From assembly GCA_025642075.2 (NCBI GenBank), contig JAODUO010000030.1, forward strand, positions 591,501-655,500: a DNA stretch of 64,000 bases. Direction: 5' to 3'. A program made the position numbers and the translations under genes. The notes beneath the pieces were generated by a model. That model was given only the letters and a program-made list of their open reading frames with translations, did no database searches and was not told the origin of the DNA. This document shows, one piece after another, positions 1 through 13,800 of this stretch. Source of the DNA: Ridgeia piscesae (lineage: Eukaryota > Annelida > Polychaeta > Sabellida > Siboglinidae). Numbering within the stretch: position 1 is the stretch's first letter; each line of letters begins with the position of its first letter.

Positions 1-96
1 TCTGCAACAAGGTCACTTGAACATGTGACCACCCCACTTCCTTATTTTCTTACAAGTTCCTTATCAAATCCATCTACTGCGCCTCTCGATCACAGA

Positions 97-290
97 GATG
101 TAGCCTGCCTACAGGGGCAATGTTTGCTTCTGTACTTATTATGCCCATTGTCCCCTGGGGCCATAGGTCATCAACAACAGCTCTCCAGAGTCTTCTATCC
201 ACAATAACCGGGGCTTTTGTTTCAAGCTCCTTCTTAATGTCTACTTGGAGCCAGTTGGAGGTCCCTTCACCACGTTGTAAGGATGTACCC
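97..290 (-). pseudogene. LINE C-terminal fragment (tentative)
   Basis: Read on the minus strand, about 45 codons give a pattern with NWLQVDIKKEL followed about 10 residues later by VDRRLWRAVVDDL. This resembles the W..D.KK.L .. DR..WR.VV tail that ends many non-LTR retrotransposon polyproteins. The frame is broken upstream and no other domain is visible. It is a short decayed remnant, and the family assignment is my inference. Confidence 0.35.
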
Positions 291-400
291 CGTTTGGGTC
301 ACGTGCACGGGGGTCGGGGTTGGCCATCCTCATGGTGTGTAGGAAGTGATGTGAATGTGTCTAGTAGATGCGCTCGCCAGAATCAGTATTGTACCCCTGA

Positions 401-1079
401 TTCAGGGTGAAATAAGAAACGCTCGTTCCAAGGTTCGACTTCGAATTTATTTATAGTGAAGTGAGTTCAACGTCATACACACAACTAGGTAGACAAAGTA
501 TTGCATTGGCAATATATTTTAAAGTATAACATCGAAACTTTGAGTACCCTAATATACTTCGGGACTCCGTTAAAACACCTACAAGTTTACATGTTTAAAG
601 TTCGCCGTAAAATTTAGAAGTCCATGAGAAAGATATTAGCATCAGTCTCATATTAGTAAAGAAATTTAGAGGCCAAAATGGTAGACCACAATCATCTTTG
701 TACGCGTTTGATCTCCCCCTCTGCCAAAATCCTCCTTTTTTAAATCACCCTAACCTATCCCAGATCACTCAGCTTCCCTCATATCCATAGCTAACTGCAC
801 ATGTGTAACCTTTACCGCTGCGACGTATTGTCTACATATTGTCCTTCAAGGGGGCTCGGACCTGAACCTTACCCCACAGCTGGGCCAGAAATAATGTTCA
901 TAACAATGCTTGACCAGCAGTCACTATCCCTCGTCCTTCGTATAAACAATTCTGACTCCCTATGTGAACAATGGATCTTATATTGTCTGAGTAAACCTAT
1001 TTGTGTTTCTATATGTCTGGTAGCCAATACACTGTGATTATATAATTAATTATAAAAATCTAAGCGGTGGTTCTTTATA
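401..1079. other. non-coding, nothing recognised
   Basis: AT-rich sequence upstream of the first recognisable ATG14 exon. I looked for the Cys-rich N-terminal ATG14 exon (CxxC motifs) on the plus strand and did not find it here. Short open frames in the stretch have no recognisable motif. Confidence 0.5.
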
Positions 1080-1400
1080 ATGTGTTCCTTGGACAGCTTC
1101 TTTTTCTCCAGCTTGTGGGTTCCACGAAGACAGCTGATGCTGGTTTCTGGAGCATGTGACCAATCCATCCCTATCGTCATAATCTTATTTCACCTTCAGC
1201 ATTCAGTCAATGCATTCTCTTCCATGAGTCCATGTTGCTGATGATGTCTGATCAGTGCAACGGGAGGATTCTTCTTAGACCGTTGTTGACATTGATAAAG
1301 GTCTGTATTTTTTTGATGGTGGCATTACTTGTTCACCGTCTCTCTGTTCCCCACAGACTTCACATTGGAGTTAAACAGTAGCTTGGCATCCATTTAACAT
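1080..1400 (-). pseudogene. LINE C-terminal fragment, frameshifted
   Basis: The minus strand reads, across stops and frame changes, IQTFIN, GLRRIL, ISNMDSW, then a stretch like GWIGHMLQKP, and finally a Trp-Asn-Pro / Lys-rich segment. This order matches the C-terminal tail of RTE/Jockey-like non-LTR retrotransposons (YGSETW..IQTFIN..LRRIL...GWIGH.LRK). Several stops show it is dead. It lies upstream of the first ATG14 exon seen. Confidence 0.6.
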
Positions 1401-1825
1401 GAAGTCGTGCAAATCTTTGTAGATATTCGCAGAAGCTGCGAAGGTGGCAGGTGCTAAAGGGAGAGAGAGCAGAACTACTTGAGAGGTGAGAGCATTTTAT
1501 CAACACATTCATGTTTAAGTTATCCCCTGGCGAAGACAGCAAATGGCGTGGTCTGTCACTGTACAGTACATGGGACACTACTTGCACTCGAGAGGGAAAA
1601 GTTGGTTAATAATAGCAACCTTTTGACATTATTTAATATGAAAAAATAATTGAATTTGTTAGAAATAGTTTCTTTGATGAAATTATATTACATTGTCATG
1701 CCACGGTTTTGATGTCACAAATGTCTCTCTTGTTGCTAAGTACTGTTAATTCTTTGAAATATGTACATTTACCATTACGGTTAATTGTTATTTTATAAGC
1801 AATATATTTGATAGTATTTTTTCAG

Positions 1826-1868
1826 TTTTAAAGATGTCATTTCCAAGCGACTGGAAACTGAAGAAAAG
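1826..1868 (+). CDS. ATG14: ATG14 exon (coiled coil start)
   Basis: Preceded by a T-rich tract and CAG; starts with one base completing a codon, then 14 codons beginning FKDVISKRLE; ends AAG before GTTGGT. It corresponds to the start of the ATG14 coiled coil (vertebrate RFIDKKERLSRL). The next exon follows in phase 0. Confidence 0.68.
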
Positions 1869-4800
1869 GTTGGTATTCTTTACTTTGTTAAACCAGTCAA
1901 GTTTCATAGTGGTGGCACATATATTTTGAATAAAATATACATCTACCAACAAAATGTAACAACTGTGTTTGTGATTTTGTGTTTCGGGAAATTAAAGGGG
2001 AAATGTGTGACGAGAATTACTTGAAAATATGACATACATCTTATCACTACTACCGGTAATGTGGTTCATAATGAGACACATGTATAGGTGTTTGCGACTT
2101 CGCATTGTAGTTCTATAAAGAATAGAAAAGTGCATATTGGTTCACTACCTAAACACTGTTTACACCAGCAGGTCTTTCCCTGGCATATATCAATATATTC
2201 AAATATTTGAAGTATGCACTTAATTGCAATATCAATGTTTAGTCTTTTTGGCCGAATGTCCAATGGACGTATATGGCATCACTCTGCATGCACTGTCTGC
2301 CATTAGCTGCCATGTGTCAGACAACATTGAGGATCTGTTTTTCCAATTTTATATAGATGTATCTTAGAGTACTACTCTAAGATACACAACAACATTCTAA
2401 ATTTGGCTAAATAATTTTTAAGAATCAAAACCTGGTAAATTTTCACAGTTTGTCGACTTTTTCTCAAATTTTCCATAGACATGTCACGTGTCTTATGGTA
2501 GTGTCTTTTGTAACATCATCTCATGGCCTCCCCAAAAAGCTAAATGGTCACATTTTGTCTATTTCTGCCTGGGGCTTAATGCTACCAACTCCCTCTCTGA
2601 GGACTCTAATCGCTGACACTTCCCCATCTCACCCCTCCCCACCCCACCCCACCCCACCCCACCCCTCCTAAGGACAAGTCATATTGCTGCACCCACACAA
2701 TGTGGCTGTGTTTCTGGACATCTCGTACCACCAGTGTTCAGAAACTTCTTTGTTACAGCATAGCCGTGATTTTATTTGTGTGTTCTTCCTTTGCTGCAGA
2801 AGATGCAAGTTCAGTTTGCGAGACAAAGAGTTATGCTGTGTCTGAAAGCTGTTGAATCAGCCCAACAACAACTTAAAAGAGGTACTTTCAGTTTTAACTA
2901 AGCAATGACAACATATTCAGACAATTGATGATGATTAATTGGCTAGACGTGCCGTTATCACTTTCTGCTTCAAATTGCCAGCATGTCTGTGCAAGATTAA
3001 ATGTAAACTGAATGTTACGATGATAGCATCACTTCTTATCTTGATACGCATATATTTAAGACTTATAAATATTTGGATTTGATAATTACAGGTATGTATA
3101 TGTAATATATATGTTAATTTATGCAAAGTTAATTTTTTTAAAGTAGATCAGTATTTAATAATACCATTTAATGTTGAGAATTAATTGTAGGTAAAACTGA
3201 TCACATACAGAATTCTGTAGACAGCTATCTGTTGGAATCCTGATCTAAAATTCATGCAATACACGGCGTACATTTGGCAGTTTTCATGTACAGTCGTCCC
3301 GTTCCCTCTTATACAGCCAACCTTTCAACTCGCTCAAACTCCTCAAAGTGGCAGTATAAAAGGGTGATCTCTGGTAAGGAAGAACCCTCGATGAATGCCC
3401 GTTTCATGGCAGACTGGCCTTACTGCTACACATTTACACTGTCAACATTTGAGACATCTAACATTGCAATAATACCAGCTACGGGGTGTTTTGCCAAGAA
3501 TGACAAATGTGTATGGTAGGCCTACTTAATTTGCTATTAACTTGTGATTAAAAATTGCAGTTTTCAACTGCCGATTGGCCGCTGAAGAGGGGTAGATTCT
3601 TTATGCAACCCTGGCCATTGGCTGCACAATTTGTATTAGAGAATGTTAATGCAATGAAAATGTGGCCGCATAATCCGGGTGGCCATTGGTAATTGTAAGA
3701 AGGGGACTACTGTATTGTATAAATGCCTCCAGAGCAAGCTGCCGTCCAGCGATTGCGAGAGGAGAATCACGGCAGGAAGGGGAAGTCAGTTCGGCACGAG
3801 GAGAAGCTGACATTCATCAACGAATACGTGCAGAGAACGATAGCCTACATTGAGAAACAGCAGCCGACCTTGGACCTGTGCCACGCGGAACTGTGCGCCT
3901 CCCGCCAAGAACACATCAGGGATCTACTCACCTATATCTTCCCCATTCGGGAGACACAGCCCAGGAGGTGGGGACTGGCATTTCATGATAATGATTTGAC
4001 CGTATGATAAAGTTAATCACTGCCACATCAGCTGTTTCATTCTAAGCTAGATGTCACTTTCCATATTATTCTCACTACAGTCTACGTATGTTTCCGCCAT
4101 GTTTGGTTGTTTAAAACTGCCGAATCCAGTTCATATTTGAATAAGTCGGTAACCCTGGATTTTCCAGTTTTTAGTAACATTACTGACCAGCAGATTAAGA
4201 TAATATGTATGATAAATATGTTAATTACAATTACAAACGGTTTAAATGTAATATATTTCAGTGTCATTCTAAGAGCCCTGTCAGATAAATCAGATAAATA
4301 ATTTCAACTGGAAGTGGTGAAGTTAGTGCCAGCAGTGACCAGATCATAGGTCATGGGCAACTGAATCAGGCTATAGGACTGAATCAGTCTCGGGCTGTCC
4401 TCTCAGGAGGACAATAATAAAAATGCACACAAAAATAATAACACTGAACAAGTCGCCCTGTCTAATAATCCATCGCGATTGCACTCATTTAACCTGTTAT
4501 TAAAACCCACTCAATTTCACACAACGAGAGTACGGAATGATTACTTAATTTAAGTATTCATCTTATTGTGTGATTTTGTTCAGTGAACAAGACAGCATGG
4601 TGAGTGCCTTGGCGGAGGCGCGACACACGGCCTATGTCCACGGTCGCTGGGTTTACACGGACAACGGCAATGAACACCAGTACCAGGTCATCGAACCTAC
4701 TCTGCCGGGGAGCGGCGATTATTCATCGTACTGTGCTTGGCGTGAGTATTGCTAGCCATCATTTAGCATTGAACCGTTTTAATCAGTTTTTATTAATTGT

Positions 4801-7800
4801 TTATAAAACTTGCAAAACTGAGATGGTTTAAACTGTAGTCAAAAGTGAAATTAAAGCTGAAGACTGAAAGCATGCTGGTGTCCATGTGTGGATGATCTCA
4901 TATTTTATACCAAACAGCATAATACAAGAGAAAACATTGTTGTGTATGTAGAAATAATTTATATATCCACAGACAGAACAAAAATTTAATTGAAGTTGGA
5001 AGCAGCCTGGCAAGTCGCATTATTTTACTTATAACAATATCAGTAATAATATTATCATTGCAAATCACGATTGTTAAGATTGTTAAGTCATTTGTTGGAA
5101 TCCTTTATTTGTTTCACTTGGTGATGACATCAGCACCTTTCATGGTGTCTTCAACATTGTTGGTATATGCAGTTCTCGATTGAACGAAATAAATATTTCA
5201 ACAAGAAACTTGACGTTATATAATATTGCAACATAATGAAACAAATCACGCAACTTTATGTTCCACCTAAAACTACAATATTTCTTCTGCAACTTTTCAA
5301 TCCGATTTCACTTCCTCCCAACTATGATAACTCTCTGGCATGGTTTCTCACCATCCTTGTTGCAGTGGTCGAGAACAGAAACTCACTGACCGCTGCAGAC
5401 ACGGAGTATGGTCAGCGTAACCCTGCCTACATGGTCAGTGCGGCGCTGTCCTACACCACCCAGTTGACCTCTCAACTCTCCTACTATCTGGGGATGCATC
5501 TGCCTAAACGTCTCTGTTACAGGTAACTGATTTATTTATTCATGTTAATGACACAGCTATGTATTTAATTAATAATATATCTTTATAATATTATATTTTA
5601 TTTGTTTTATGTATAATATTTTGTGTTTATATGATTTTATTCATGGTGTTTTTTGTTTGGTTATTTATTTATACAGTTTAATGTCTTATTTTATTAAATA
5701 TTAAGAGGTTGTTGAAAACGACAGAGTAAGGAGTGCTAGAAAGGATTTAGAGTGAGATCTTTGCCAAAAAAGTCTTTGTGTTGTGTTTGTAGTGAGTTCT
5801 GTGTCATACTTTATTTACATCCTTGTGTTGTGTTTACAGTGAGTTCTGTGACAAAGACTTTACATCCTTGTGTTGTGTTTGTAATGAGTTCTGTGATAAA
5901 GACTTTACATCCTTGTGTTTGTGTTGTGTTTATAGTGAGTTCTGTGACAAAGACTTTACATCCTTGTGTTTGTGTTGTGTTTACAGTGAGTTCTGTGACA
6001 AAGGCTTTACATCCTTGTGTTTGTGTTTACAGTGAGTTATGTGGCAAAGACTTTACATCCTTGTGTTTGTGTTGTGTTTATAGTGAGTTCTGTGACAAAG
6101 ACTTTACATCCTTGTGTTTTTGTTGTGTTTACAGTGAGTTCTGTGACAAAGACTTTACATCCTTGTGTTTGTGTTGTGTTTATAGTGAGTTCTGTGACAA
6201 AGGCTTTACATCCTTGTGTTTGTGTTGTGTCTACAGTGAGTTCTGTGATAAAGACTTTACATCCTTGTGTCTGTGTTGTGTTTACAGTGAGTTCTGTGAC
6301 AAAGACTTTACATCCTTGTGTTTGTGTTGTGTTTACAGTGCGTTCTGTGACAAAGACTTTACATCCTTGTGTTTGTGTTGTGTTTACAGTGAGTTCTGTG
6401 ACAAAGACTTTACATCCTTGTGTTTGTGTTGTGTTTACAGTGAGTTCTGTGACAAAGACTTTACATCCTTGTGTTTGTGATGTGTTTACAGTGAGTTCTG
6501 TGACAAAGACTTTACATCCTTGTGTTTGTGTTGTGTTTACAGTGCGTTCTGTGACAAAGACTTTACATCCTTGTGTTTGTGTTGTGTTTATAGTGAGTTC
6601 TGTGATAAAGACTTTACATCCTTGTGTTTGTGATGTGTTTATAGTGAGTTATGTGGCAAAGACTTTACATCCTTGTGTATGTGTTGTGTTTATAGTGAGT
6701 TCTGTGACAAAGGCTTTACATCCTTGTGTTTGTGTTGTGTTTATAGTGAGTTCTGTGACAAAGACTTTACATCCTTGTGTTTGTGTTGTGTTTACAGTGA
6801 GTTCTGTGACAAAGGCTTTACATCCTTGTGTTTGTGTTTACAGTGAGTTATGTGGCAAAGACTTTACATCCTTGTGTTTGTGTTGTGTTTATAGTGAGTT
6901 CTGTGACAAAGACTTTACATCCTTGTGTTTTTGTTGTGTTTACAGTGAGTTATGTGACAAAGACTTTACATCCTTGTGTTTGTGTTGTGTTTATAGTGAG
7001 TTCTGTGACAAAGGCTTTACATCCTTGTGTTTGTGTTGTGTCTACAATGAGTTCTGTGATAAAGACTTTACATCCTTGTGTTTGTGTTGTGTTTACAGTG
7101 AGTTCTGTGACAAAGACTTTACATCCTTGTGTTTGTGTTGTGTTTACAGTGCGTTCTGTGACAAAGACTTTACATCCTTGTGTTTGTGTTGTGTTTATAG
7201 TGAGTTCTGTGACAAAGACTTTACATCCTTGTGTTTGTGTTGTGTTTACAGTGAGTTCTATGACAAAGACTTTACATCCTTGTGTTTGTGATGTGTTTAC
7301 AGTGAGTTCTGTGACAAAGACTTTACATCCTTGTGTTTGTGTTGTGTTTACAGTGCGTTCTGTGACAAAGACTTTACATCCTTGTGTTTGTGTTGTGTTT
7401 ACAGTGAGTTCTGTGACAAAGACTTTACATCCTTGTGTTTGTGTTGTGTTTACAGTGAGTTCTGTGACAAAGACTTTACATCCTTGTGTTTGTGTTGTGT
7501 TTACAGTGAGTTCTGTGACAAAGACTTTACATCCTTGTGTTTGTGTTGTGTCTACAATGAGTTCTGTGATAAAGACTTTACATCCTTGTGTTTGTGTTGT
7601 GTTTACAGTGAGTTCTGTGACAAAGACTTTACATCCTTGTGTTTGTGTTGTGTTTACAGTGCGTTCTGTGACAAAGACTTTACATCCTTGTGTTTGTGTT
7701 GTGTTTACAGTGAGTTCTGTGACAAAGACTTTACATCCTTGTGTTTGTGTTGTGTTTACAGTGAGTTCTGTGACAAAGACTTTACATCCTTGTGTTTGTG

Positions 7801-10800
7801 TTGTGTTTACAGTGAGTTCTGTGACAAAGACTTTACATCCTTGTGTTTGTGTTGTGTCTACAATGAGTTCTGTGATAAAGACTTTACATCCTTGTGTTTG
7901 TGTTGTGTTTACAGTGAGTTATATGACAAAGACTACATCCTTGTGTTTGTGTTGTGTTTATAGTGAGTTATATGACAAAGACTACATCCTTGTGTTTGTG
8001 TTGTGTTTACAGTGAGTTCTGTGGCAAAGACTTTACATCCTTGTGTTTGTGTTGTGTTTACAGTGAGTTCTGTGACAAAGACTTTACATCCTTGTGTTTG
8101 TGATGTGTTTACAGTGAGTTCTGTGACAAAGACTTTACATCCTTGTGTTTGTGTTGTGTTTACAGTGCGTTCTGTGACAAAGACTTTACATCCTTGTGTT
8201 TGTGTTGTGTTTATAGTGAGTTCTGTGACAAAGACTTTACATCCTTGTGTTTGTGTTGTGTTTACAGTGAGTTCTGTGACAAAGACTTTACATCCTTGTG
8301 TTTGTGTTGTGTTTACAGTGAGTTCTGTGACAAAGACTTTACATCCTTGTGTTTGTGTTGTGTTTACAGTGAGTTCTGTGACAAAGACTTTACATCCTTG
8401 TGTTTGTGATGTGTTTACAGTGAGTTCTGTGACAAAGACTTTACATCCTTGTGTTTGTGTTGTGTTTACAGTGCGTTCTGTGACAAAGACTTTACATCCT
8501 TGTGTTTGTGTTGTGTTTATAGTGAGTTCTGTGATAAAGACTTTACATCCTTGTGTTTGTGATGTGTTTATAGTGAGTTATGTGGCAAAGACTTTACATC
8601 CTTGTGTATGTGTTGTGTTTATAGTGAGTTCTGTGACAAAGGCTTTACATCCTTGTGTTTGTGTTGTGTTTATAGTGAGTTCTGTGACAAAGACTTTACA
8701 TCCTTGTGTTTGTGTTGTGTTTACAGTGAGTTCTGTGACAAAGGCTTTACATCCTTGTGTTTGTGTTTACAGTGAGTTATGTGGCAAAGACTTTACATCC
8801 TTGTGTTTGTGTTGTGTTTATAGTGAGTTCTGTGACAAAGACTTTACATCCTTGTGTTTTTGTTGTGTTTACAGTGAGTTCTGTGACAAAGACTTTACAT
8901 CCTTGTGTTTGTGTTGTGTTTATAGTGAGTTCTGTGACAAAGGCTTTACATCCTTGTGTTTGTGTTGTGTCTACAATGAGTTCTGTGATAAAGACTTTAC
9001 ATCCTTGTGTTTGTGTTGTGTTTACAGTGAGTTCTGTGACAAAGACTTTACATCCTTGTGTTTGTGTTGTGTTTACAGTGCGTTCTGTGACAAAGACTTT
9101 ACATCCTTGTGTTTGTGTTGTGTTTACAGTGAGTTCTGTGACAAAGACTTTACATCCTTGTGTTTGTGTTGTGTTTACAGTGAGTTCTGTGACAAAGACT
9201 TTACATCCTTGTGTTTGTGATGTGTTTACAGTGAGTTCTGTGACAAAGACTTTACATCCTTGTGTTTGTGTTGTGTTTACAGTGCGTTCTGTGACAAAGA
9301 CTTTACATCCTTGTGTTTGTGTTGTGTTTACAGTGAGTTCTGTGACAAAGACTTTACATCCTTGTGTTTGTGTTGTGTTTACAGTGAGTTCTGTGACAAA
9401 GACTTTACATCCTTGTGTTTGTGTTGTGTTTACAGTGAGTTCTGTGACAAAGACTTTACATCCTTGTGTTTGTGTTGTGTCTACAATGAGTTCTGTGATA
9501 AAGACTTTACATCCTTGTGTTTGTGTTGTGTTTACAGTGAGTTCTGTGACAAAGACTTTACATCCTTGTGTTTGTGTTGTGTTTACAGTGCGTTCTGTGA
9601 CAAAGACTTTACATCCTTGTGTTTGTGTTGTGTTTACAGTGAGTTATATGACAAAGACTACATCCTTGTGTTTGTGTTGTGTTTATAGTGAGTTATATGA
9701 CAAAGACTACATCCTTGTGTTTGTGTTGTGTTTACAGTGAGTTCTGTGGCAAAGACTTTACATCCTTGTGTTTGTGTTGTGTTTACAGTGAGTTCTGTGG
9801 CAAAGACTTTACATCCTTGTGTTTGTGTTGTGTTTACAGTGAGTTCTGTGACAAAGACTTTACATCCTTGTGTTTGTGTTGTGTTTACAGTGAGTTCTGT
9901 GACAAAGACTTTACATCCTTGTGTTTGTGTTGTGTTTACAGTGAGTTCTTGACAAAGACTTTACATCCTTGTGTTTGTGTTGTGTTTACAGTGAGTTCTG
10001 TGACAAAGACTTTACATTTGTGTTGTGTTTTCAGTGAGTTATTGACAAAGACTTTACATCCTTGTGTTTGTGTTGTGTTTACAGTGAGTTACTGTGACAA
10101 AGACTTTACATCCTTGTGTTGTGTCTACCTTGCGTAGGTCAGGTTATTTAACAATTGGATGTGTCTACCTTGCTGTAGGTCAGGTTATTTAACAATTGGA
10201 TGTGTCTACCTTGCTGTAGGTCAGGTTATTTAACAATTGGATGTGTCTACCTTGCTGTAGGTCAGGTTATTTAACAATTGGATGTGTCTACCTTGCTGTA
10301 GGTCAGGTTATTTAACAATTGGATGTGTCTACCTTGCTGTAGGTCAGGTTATTTAACAATTGGATGTGTCTACCTTGCTGTAGGTCAGGTTATTTAACAA
10401 TTGGATGTGTCTACCTTGCTGTAGGTCAGGTTATTTAACAATTGGATGTGTCTACCTTGCTGTAGGTCAGGTTATTTAACAATTGGATGTGTCTACCTTG
10501 CTGTAGGTCAGGTTATTTAACAATTGGATGTGTCTACCTTGCTGTAGGTCAGGTTATTTAACAATTGGATGTGTCTACCTTGCTGTAGGTCAGGTTATTT
10601 AACAATTGGATGTGTCTACCTTGCTGTAGGTCAGGTTATTTAACAATTGGATGTGTCTACCTTGCTGTAGGTCAGGTTATTTAACAATTGGATGTGTCTA
10701 CCTTGCTGTAGGTCAGGTTATTTAACAATTGGATGTGTCTACCTTGCTGTAGGTCAGGTTATTTAACAATTGGATGTGTCTACCTTGCTGTAGGTCAGGT

Positions 10801-13800
10801 TATTTAACAATTGGATGTGTCTACCTTGCTGTAGGTCAGGTTATTTAACAATTGGATGTGTCTACCTTGCTGTAGGTCAGGTTATTTAACAATTGGATGT
10901 GTCTACCTTGCTGTAGGTCAGGTTATTTAACAATTGGATGTGTCTACCTTGCTGTAGGTCAGGTTATTTAACAATTGGATGTGTCTACCTTGCTGTAGGT
11001 CAGGTTATTTAACAATTGGATGTGTCTACCTTGCTGTAGGTCAGGTTATTTAACAATTGGATGTGTCTACCTTGCTGTAGGTCAGGTTATTTAACAATTG
11101 GATGTGTCTACCTTGCTGTAGGTCAGGTTATTTAACAATTGGATGTGTCTACCTTGCTGTAGGTCAGGTTATTTAACAATTGGATGTGTCTACCTTGCTG
11201 TAGGTCAGGTTATTTAACAATTGGATGTGTCTACCTTGCTGTAGGTCAGGTTATTTAACAATTGGATGTGTCTACCTTGCTGTAGGTCAGGTTATTTAAC
11301 AATTGGATGTGTCTACCTTGCTGTAGGTCAGGTTATTTAACAATTGGATGTGTCTACCTTGCTGTAGGTCAGGTTATTTAACAATTGGATGTGTCTACCT
11401 TGCCGTAGGTCAGGTTATTTAACAATTGGATGTGTCTACCTTGCTGTAGGTCAGGTTATTTAACAATTGGATGTGTCTACCTTGCCGTAGGTCAGGTTAT
11501 TTAACAATTGGATGTGTCTACCTTGCCGTAGGTCAGGTTATTTAACAATTGGATGTGTCTACCTTGCTGTAGGTCAGGTTATTTAACAATTGGATGTGTC
11601 TACCTTGCTGTAGGTCAGGTTATTTAACAATTGGATGTGTCTACCTTGCTGTAGGTCAGGTTATTTAACAATTGGATGTGTCTACCTTGCTGTAGGTCAG
11701 GTTATTTAACAATTGGATGTGTCTACCTTGCTGTAGGTCAGGTTATTTAACAATTGGATGTGTCTACCTTGCCGTAGGTCAGGTTATTTAACAATTGGAT
11801 GTGTCTACCTTGCCGTAGGTCAGGTTATTTAACAATTGGATGTGTCTACCTTGCTGTAGGTCAGGTTATTTAACAATTGGATGTGTCTACCTTGCTGTAG
11901 GTCAGGTTATTTAACAATTGGATGTGTCTACCTTGCTGTAGGTCAGGTTATTTAACAATTGGATGTGTCTACCTTGCTGTAGGTCAGGTTATTTAACAAT
12001 TGGATGTGTCTACCTTGCTGTAGGTCAGGTTATTTAACAATTGGATGTGTCTACCTTGCTGTAGGTCAGGTTATTTAACAATTGGATGTGTCTACCTTGC
12101 TGTAGGTCAGGTTATTTAACAATTGGATGTGTCTACCTTGCTGTAGGTCAGGTTATTTAACAATTGGATGTGTCTACCTTGCTGTAGGTCAGGTTATTTA
12201 ACAATTGGATGTGTCTACCTTGCTGTAGGTCAGGTTATTTAACAATTGGATGTGTCTACCTTGCTGTAGGTCAGGTTATTTAACAATTGGATGTGTCTAC
12301 CTTGCTGTAGGTCAGGTTATTTAACAATTGGATGTGTCTACCTTGCTGTAGGTCAGGTTATTTAACAATTGGATGTGTCTACCTTGCTGTAGGTCAGGTT
12401 ATTTAACAATTGGATGTGTCTACCTTGCCGTAGGTCAGGTTATTTAACAATTGGATGTGTCTACCTTGCCGTAGGTCAGGTTATTTAACAATTGGATGTG
12501 TCTACCTTGCCGTAGGTCAGGTTATTTAACAATTGGATGTGTCTACCTTGCTGTAGGTCAGGTTATTTAACAATTGGATGTGTCTACCTTGCTGTAGGTC
12601 AGGTTATTTAACAATTGGATGTGTCTACCTTGCCGTAGGTCAGGTTATTTAACAATTGGATGTGTCTACCTTGCTGTAGGTCAGGTTATTTAACAATTGG
12701 ATGTGTCTACCTTGCCGTAGGTCAGGTTATTTAACAATTGGATGTGTCTACCTTGCCGTAGGTCAGGTTATTTAACAATTGGATGTGTCTACCTTGCCGT
12801 AGGTCAGGTTATTTAACAATTGGATGTGTCTACCTTGCCGTAGGTCAGGTTATTTAACAATTGGATGTGTCTACCTTGCCGTAGGTCAGGTTATTTAACA
12901 ATTGGATGTGTCTACCTTGCTGTAGGTCAGGTTATTTAACAATTGGATGTGTCTACCTTGCCGTAGGTCAGGTTATTTAACAATTGGATGTGTCTACCTT
13001 GCCGTAGGTCAGGTTATTTAACAATTGGATGTGTCTACCTTGCTGTAGGTCAGGTTATTTAACAATTGGATGTGTCTACCTTGCCGTAGGTCAGGTTATT
13101 TAACAATTGGATGTGTCTACCTTGCCGTAGGTCAGGTTATTTAACAATTGGATGTGTCTACCTTGCTGTAGGTCAGGTTATTTAACAATTGGATGTGTCT
13201 ACCTTGCTGTAGGTCAGGTTATTTAACAATTGGATGTGTCTACCTTGCCGTAGGTCAGGTTATTTAACAATTGGATGTGTCTACCTTGCCGTAGGTCAGG
13301 TTATTTAACAATTGGATGTGTCTACCTTGCTGTAGGTCAGGTTATTTAACAATTGGATGTGTCTACCTTGCTGTAGGTCAGGTTATTTAACAATTGGATG
13401 TGTCTACCTTGCTGTAGGTCAGGTTATTTAACAATTGGATGTGTCTACCTTGCTGTAGGTCAGGTTATTTAACAATTGGATGTGTCTACCTTGCTGTAGG
13501 TCAGGTTATTTAACAATTGGATGTGTCTACCTTGCCGTAGGTCAGGTTATTTAACAATTGGATGTGTCTACCTTGCTGTAGGTCAGGTTATTTAACAATT
13601 GGATGTGTCTACCTTGCTGTAGGTCAGGTTATTTAACAATTGGATGTGTCTACCTTGCTGTAGGTCAGGTTATTTAACAATTGGATGTGTCTACCTTGCT
13701 GTAGGTCAGGTTATTTAACAATTGGATGTGTCTACCTTGCTGTAGGTCAGGTTATTTAACAATTGGATGTGTCTACCTTGCTGTAGGTCAGGTTATTTAA

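Noticed and set aside
3723..4007. Stand-alone 94-codon protein starting at the ATG at 3724.
   Set aside because: The ATG lies before the acceptor of an ATG14 exon, and the frame past the donor at 3967 is intronic.
5752..9740. Plus-strand frames of up to 424 codons (SSVTKTLHPCVCVVFTV type) as a Cys-rich repeat protein.
   Set aside because: They are a shadow frame of the 51-bp array. The frame relevant to ATG14 is SEFCDKDFT.
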